Assembly (NCBI GenBank): GCA_011390535.1
Contig: JAABSF010000005.1
Span: forward strand, 1-19,662
Reading direction: 5' to 3'
DNA from: Deltaproteobacteria bacterium
GTDB lineage: Bacteria > Myxococcota_A > Polyangia > HGW-17 > SLPX01
DNA: 19,662 bases
Below are positions 16,496-19,662 of the stretch, piece by piece. Every line of letters begins with the position of its first letter. Within the stretch, counting starts at the first letter, position 1. A program made the translations under genes and the position numbers. The notes under the pieces are model-generated. The model had not been told where the DNA came from and searched no databases. It worked only from the letters and a program-made list of their open reading frames with translations.

Positions 16496-17890
16496 TTGGC
16501 AAGTAACGAAAAACAGGATCAAACTATACGTATTAACCATGCTATTCTTGCTTTTGAAGACCACGGCTTTGAGCGAGTCGGAGGGCTTTTAAACGTTGTG
16601 CGACTTGTGCGCGCACTTGGAAGCTCTGGAGTAGAGGATATTTTTATTTATGGGGGAGATCGTTCCGAAGAGATACAGGATGCGCTGCGCAAAAACGGAT
16701 GTAGTGAAAAGGTCGATGTGAGCGATCTTGTCTATAATGAGTTGACTTTCAATGAAAAAAAAGAAGATGGTGTCTATTATATTGGTATGTTTACCAATGT
16801 TGTGACAGATCCTGTTTTCTTGAAAACTCTTATAGAAAAGTGGAAGAAGGGAGAGATCGCGAGACGTTTTCAGATTAGGGCTGACTCAAGAATAAGATCG
16901 CAGGACCGAGAAACGCAGCAGGGCGGGATGGATCGGCGTTCGAATCCCGAAGGTATTTTTGGGTCAGCCCTAAGAGGTGTTTTGTGGATTGACAAAGTAG
17001 CGGGAGATTCCCCAGAGCAGCTGGAAGAGCTTTCGGTTGGTGATGTTTCGGGGACCTTTGTAGTGCTTGGGCAAGAGAACAGGCTTGCTGCACAAAAGAG
17101 AGGTGAGACTGTTGAGGAAGGAGAGAGTTTGCGTGGCACCTTGGTGAAGGACAAAAAAAGAGCAAAAAAGGAGCTTTTGCAAGCGTGCCGAAAACCCATG
17201 AGTATAGATGGTATGGTTTGTAGACTATTAGGAAGGCCGATTTCTGCAAGAATATCTTGGGTGCTTTTAGAGTTTCCCATAAAACCCAATCATGTCACAG
17301 CTGCTTCTTTGATTTTAGGCTTAGCAGGTGGGCTGGTGGTAGCTGTGGGGGGATATCTCCCTATGGTAATTGGAGCAGGGTTGGTTTTTTTTAGTTGGGT
17401 GCTTGATAACTGTGATGGTGAAATAGCAAGAGTAAAGTACACGGGGAGTAGTTTTGGAGCGTGGTTCGATATCTATGCTGACTTTATCACCAATATTGCG
17501 TTCATAGGAGGTATGGCGTTTGGCTTATATCGTTCGGGAGGGGGAGAGTTGATGCTGGTCTTGGGAGGATATGTAATTTTCGCGCAATCATTCTATAATG
17601 GGGTTGTGTTTCGTTATATCCACAGGCTGGGAGTGCCTGATGAATTTCTTTTTACCTGGTGGTTTGATAGACCTGAAGATGACACTTCTGTGAAAGAGTC
17701 AGCCCTAAGCAAAAGTTTTTCTTACATTAAGTATTTAGGGCGCCGTGATTTTTTCATCTTTGCATATTTTATTGCAGCCCTTTTGAGTATACTGGATTGG
17801 GCTTTGTGGGCCACTGCAGTTGGTTCTACATACAGCTTGGTACTTACTGTGGCGCACTTGTTTGCTACAAAAGGGATGACAAAGAATTAG
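16496..17890 (+). CDS. CDP-alcohol phosphatidyltransferase with degenerate nucleotidyltransferase-like N-terminus (DIPPS-like)
   Basis: A 464-residue protein from TTG 16496, behind AAAGAGG with a 5-nt spacer. The C-terminal part (about 240-460) is a CDP-alcohol phosphatidyltransferase with the full motif D304-x2-D307-G308-x2-A311-R312-x8-G321-x3-D325-x3-D329. Hydrophobic segments lie on both sides of it. Just before, CRKPMSIDGMVCRLLGRPIS and the FPIKPNHVTAASLILG start of the first helix resemble the synthase half of bifunctional inositol-phosphate cytidylyltransferase/DIPP synthase proteins. Residues about 14-54 (NHAILAFEDHGFERVGGLLN ... GVEDIFIYGG) keep the beta-alpha-beta outline of a sugar-nucleotide cytidylyltransferase but lack its G-x-G-x-R...PK loop. 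Cytidylyltransferase activity is therefore doubtful. The product is probably a phosphoinositol- or other polyol-phosphate lipid (inference). It sits 47 bp after the PssA-like gene and 41 bp before the phosphoesterase. Confidence 0.85.
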   Translation: MASNEKQDQTIRINHAILAFEDHGFERVGGLLNVVRLVRALGSSGVEDIFIYGGDRSEEIQDALRKNGCSEKVDVSDLVYNELTFNEKKEDGVYYIGMFTNVVTDPVFLKTLIEKWKKGEIARRFQIRADSRIRSQDRETQQGGMDRRSNPEGIFGSALRGVLWIDKVAGDSPEQLEELSVGDVSGTFVVLGQENRLAAQKRGETVEEGESLRGTLVKDKKRAKKELLQACRKPMSIDGMVCRLLGRPISARISWVLLEFPIKPNHVTAASLILGLAGGLVVAVGGYLPMVIGAGLVFFSWVLDNCDGEIARVKYTGSSFGAWFDIYADFITNIAFIGGMAFGLYRSGGGELMLVLGGYVIFAQSFYNGVVFRYIHRLGVPDEFLFTWWFDRPEDDTSVKESALSKSFSYIKYLGRRDFFIFAYFIAALLSILDWALWATAVGSTYSLVLTVAHLFATKGMTKN

Positions 17891-17931
17891 CTTCCGGGTT
17901 CGAGTGAGGATCCATCCCAAAGGAGATTGGG

Positions 17932-18843
17932 TTGAGTAATAATTTTCGCATTGTACATTTTACCGATATACACCTCTCACAGATTCGAGATGTTAGGTTT
18001 TCCCGGTTGTTTTCAAAGAGGTTTTTGGGGTATCTCAATTTGCGTTTCAAGAGGTTAAAAGAGCATAGTAACAAGGTAGCCATGAACGCTGCAAAAAGTG
18101 CTGCAGCCTTAAACCCCGATCATGTATTAATTACTGGAGACCTCACGAACCTTGCTTTTGACTCGGAGTATAGAGAGGTATTAAGTTGGCTCAATAAACT
18201 TGGGATGTCTTCAGACGCCATCTCCATAACACCTGGAAACCATGACGCATACATAAAAAGCGTGTGGCCTGATGGCCCTTTTAAAAAACACCTTGGGCGG
18301 TTTTGTTCCTCGGATGATGAAAACGCTCAAAGGACGACATCTTTCAACGGGTTTCCTTTTGTGCGTGATCGAGGGGAGATTCGAATTATAGGGTGTTCAA
18401 CTGCTGTGCCGGCACCTCCTTTTATTGCTTGGGGAAGATTGGGGAGTCAGCAGTTGGCGCTGATTCAAAAAGCCGTCATGGAAGGTATTAAAAAGAATAA
18501 ATTTTGTTTGATAGGAATACATCATCCTCCTCAGGGAGGTGTTACACGGTGGGATAATGGGCTCATAGACGCAAAAAATTTGAGAAGAGTTTTAAGAAAG
18601 TTTGATGGGACGGCGTGTATGGTTTTGCACGGGCATATGCACAAAGCTATGAAAGGCAGCATTGAAAGTGAATGTGAGAAAAACATATCTGTTTGGGGAA
18701 CAGGTTCTGCTTCTTTAATAAGCTCAGCGCAGTTTAGGGTTTTGGACTTTGTTGAGGGTAGACTGTCAGGAAATCAATTGTATTGTCTATCTTCTGAGAG
18801 AGATGAATTTATTCCTGTGACTCGGGATCTTTTGGGGGGTTGA
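17932..18843 (+). CDS. Calcineurin-like metallophosphoesterase
   Basis: A 303-residue soluble protein from TTG 17932, behind AGGAG (17921-17925) with a 6-nt spacer. All five metal-site blocks of the class are present in order: D12-x-H14 (FTDIHLSQ), G-D70 (LITGDLTN), G-N103-H104-D105, H197-H198 (IHHPP) and G234-H235-M-H237 (HGHMHKA). These hold a two-metal centre that hydrolyses phosphomonoesters, phosphodiesters or pyrophosphates. There is no signal peptide, so it acts in the cytoplasm or at the inner membrane face. Lying 41 bp behind two CDP-alcohol phosphatidyltransferases, it could remove the phosphate from a phosphatidyl-alcohol-phosphate intermediate or act on a lipid precursor. That role is inference from position only; cyclic nucleotide or other phosphodiester substrates are equally open. 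Its last 35 bp overlap the convergent acidic-protein gene. Confidence 0.9.
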   Translation: MSNNFRIVHFTDIHLSQIRDVRFSRLFSKRFLGYLNLRFKRLKEHSNKVAMNAAKSAAALNPDHVLITGDLTNLAFDSEYREVLSWLNKLGMSSDAISITPGNHDAYIKSVWPDGPFKKHLGRFCSSDDENAQRTTSFNGFPFVRDRGEIRIIGCSTAVPAPPFIAWGRLGSQQLALIQKAVMEGIKKNKFCLIGIHHPPQGGVTRWDNGLIDAKNLRRVLRKFDGTACMVLHGHMHKAMKGSIESECEKNISVWGTGSASLISSAQFRVLDFVEGRLSGNQLYCLSSERDEFIPVTRDLLGG

Positions 18844-19662
18844 ATTGGATTGACCAATCGTCGCCTTCTTTGCTTTCTGGATTATCAGGTTCTCCGTCCA
18901 GAAGAGGGACCAACGGTTTCATAGAAGGATCAAACATTGTTGCTCCTTCATCTGGACTCTCATCGGCTTCAGAGCTCTCGTCTGGTTCATCGGATGAGTC
19001 ATTGTTTTCTCCCAGAATCGGAATCAGCGGTTTCATAGAAGGATCAAACATGGTGGCCCCTTCATCTTCACCTGGGCTGATATTATCTTCACAGAACCCC
19101 TCAGCATTCTGTGGTTCCTGGATTTCTTCTAGTTCTGAAGCATCTAATTCTTGAACCTCTTCTTCTTGTGGTTCAGAATCGAAGGCTGTTTGGTCAACGT
19201 CTTCTTCTCTCAAGGAGTCCATGGTTCTCGTGGGCTCTTCGTCATCGAATTCATTAGGATTGATATCTACCCAAGAAGAGGAGGCGTCAGAACCTTCTAC
19301 ATACTCATTTTGTGCTTGTTGATATGAATTCGATACAGCTTCTGTCTGATAATCCTCTTGGTGGGAGTTTTTTAGATATCCATCAGGGCCTTCTCTGCGA
19401 TAATCGCTTTGGTCACTATCTTGAGGATGTTGTTCGCGGTAGTCGCTTTGGTCACTATCTTGAGCATCTGGATATTGTTCGCGGTAATCGCTTAGCTCAC
19501 CATCTTGAGCATCTGGATATTGTTCGCGGTAGTCGCTTTGGTCACTATCTTGAGGATGTTGTTCGCGATAGTCGCTTAGCTCACCATCTTGAGCATCTGG
19601 ATATTGTTCGCGGTAATCGCTTAGCTCACCATCTTGAGCATCTGGATATTGTTCGCGGTAGT
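18809..19662 (-). CDS. Acidic, repeat-rich protein of unknown function (5' end beyond window)
   Basis: The frame ending at TAA 18811-18809 stays open to the right edge with no in-frame stop, giving 283 visible residues. An internal ATG at 19222 is unlikely to be the start because the repeat-coding frame continues upstream without a break. Reading N to C there are at least six tandem units YREQYPDAQDGELSD or shorter YREQHPQDSDQSD. A Gln/Asn/Ser-rich stretch follows (residues about 90-145), then a very acidic region with two copies of EGATMFDPSMKPL, ending DDWSIQFNPPKDPESQE. Composition is dominated by Asp, Glu, Gln and Ser with few hydrophobics, so it is likely disordered. No domain, signal peptide or membrane segment is visible in this part. 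The gene converges on the metallophosphoesterase gene with a 35-bp overlap. The missing N-terminus may hold a recognisable domain. Confidence 0.75.
   Translation of the reverse strand, partial: YREQYPDAQDGELSDYREQYPDAQDGELSDYREQHPQDSDQSDYREQYPDAQDGELSDYREQYPDAQDSDQSDYREQHPQDSDQSDYRREGPDGYLKNSHQEDYQTEAVSNSYQQAQNEYVEGSDASSSWVDINPNEFDDEEPTRTMDSLREEDVDQTAFDSEPQEEEVQELDASELEEIQEPQNAEGFCEDNISPGEDEGATMFDPSMKPLIPILGENNDSSDEPDESSEADESPDEGATMFDPSMKPLVPLLDGEPDNPESKEGDDWSIQFNPPKDPESQE
18914..19051 (-). repeat. Duplicated 24-bp coding repeat (TMFDPSMKPL motif)
   Basis: A 24-bp sequence starting CGGTTTCATAGAAGGATCAA is identical at 18914-18937 and 19028-19051, 114 bp (38 codons) apart and in the same frame. 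At protein level the similarity is wider: both copies read DEGATMFDPSMKPL followed by (I/V)P(I/L)L. It looks like an in-frame segmental duplication inside the acidic protein. Confidence 0.85.
19403..19662 (-). repeat. In-frame tandem repeat of 45/39-bp units, running off the window
   Basis: Six contiguous units are visible: 19616-19660, 19571-19615, 19532-19570, 19487-19531, 19442-19486 and 19403-19441. Four are 45 bp (15 codons) and two are 39 bp (13 codons). All start at a Tyr-Arg-Glu-Gln codon set on the minus strand. All length differences are multiples of three, so the frame is kept. The 39-bp form and the mixed 45-bp form share the DSDQSD end, showing at least two unit subtypes and suggesting spread by unequal exchange or slippage. 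The array continues to the right. Confidence 0.95.

Noticed and set aside
18840..19154. 104-codon plus-strand Ser/Gly-rich frame
   Set aside because: It is the antisense of the acidic protein gene; the minus-strand frame extends far longer without stops and carries the protein-level repeats.
19222..19222. ATG at 19222 as the start of the acidic protein
   Set aside because: The frame continues upstream to the window edge without a stop and includes the tandem repeat array, so the true start is outside the window.
19403..19662. CRISPR-like regular repeats
   Set aside because: The units abut with no unique spacers, have lengths that are multiples of three and translate in frame with the acidic protein.

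Overview
The window reads as chromosomal DNA of a Gram-negative bacterium of moderate GC content. The best guess is a deltaproteobacterial or Myxococcota/Bradymonadales-like lineage. This rests on style rather than a marker gene: an enormous soluble TPR protein, a flotillin-type protein pair, a 'CGDDD' lipoprotein, acidic low-complexity repeat proteins and frequent TTG starts. No rRNA, tRNA, transposase, CRISPR array or phage gene was seen.

Layout. (1) 1-1502: the 3' end of one gene (1-187), probably a flotillin partner, then a complete SPFH/flotillin-family membrane protein (219-1502). (2) 1494-2021, minus: a four-helix membrane protein of unknown function, overlapping the flotillin gene tail to tail by 9 bp. 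(3) 2234-2537: a compact stand-alone transcription unit with a near-consensus sigma70-type promoter, a 40-codon lipoprotein gene and a perfect 12-bp intrinsic terminator. (4) 2543-3541, minus: a GT2 glycosyltransferase with two C-terminal membrane helices. (5) 3848-15454: one giant gene of about 3,870 codons, 59% of the window. It encodes a soluble protein made mostly of TPR-like helical hairpins, with unrecognised N- and C-terminal domains. (6) 15455-15644: a GC-rich palindromic intergenic element followed by a terminator-like hairpin. (7) 15645-18843: three co-directional, closely spaced genes. These are a PssA-like CDP-alcohol phosphatidyltransferase, a second such enzyme with a degenerate nucleotidyltransferase-like N-terminus, and a calcineurin-like metallophosphoesterase. 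(8) 18809-19662, minus: the C-terminal 283 codons of a very acidic repeat protein that runs off the right edge.

How the parts may work together. Much of the window concerns the cell envelope: flotillins organise membrane domains, the GT2 enzyme probably builds a lipid-linked or surface glycan, and the 15645-18843 cassette has the enzyme types for making a phospholipid head group and then dephosphorylating it (inference). The giant TPR protein has no signal peptide or membrane segment and is probably a cytoplasmic scaffold. A link to the phospholipid genes is suggested only by adjacency, and the structured spacer may separate them transcriptionally.

The least described elements are the tiny lipoprotein unit, the termini of the giant protein, the GC-rich intergenic palindrome, and the acidic protein with its in-frame 45/39-bp repeats and duplicated TMFDPSMKPL motif.
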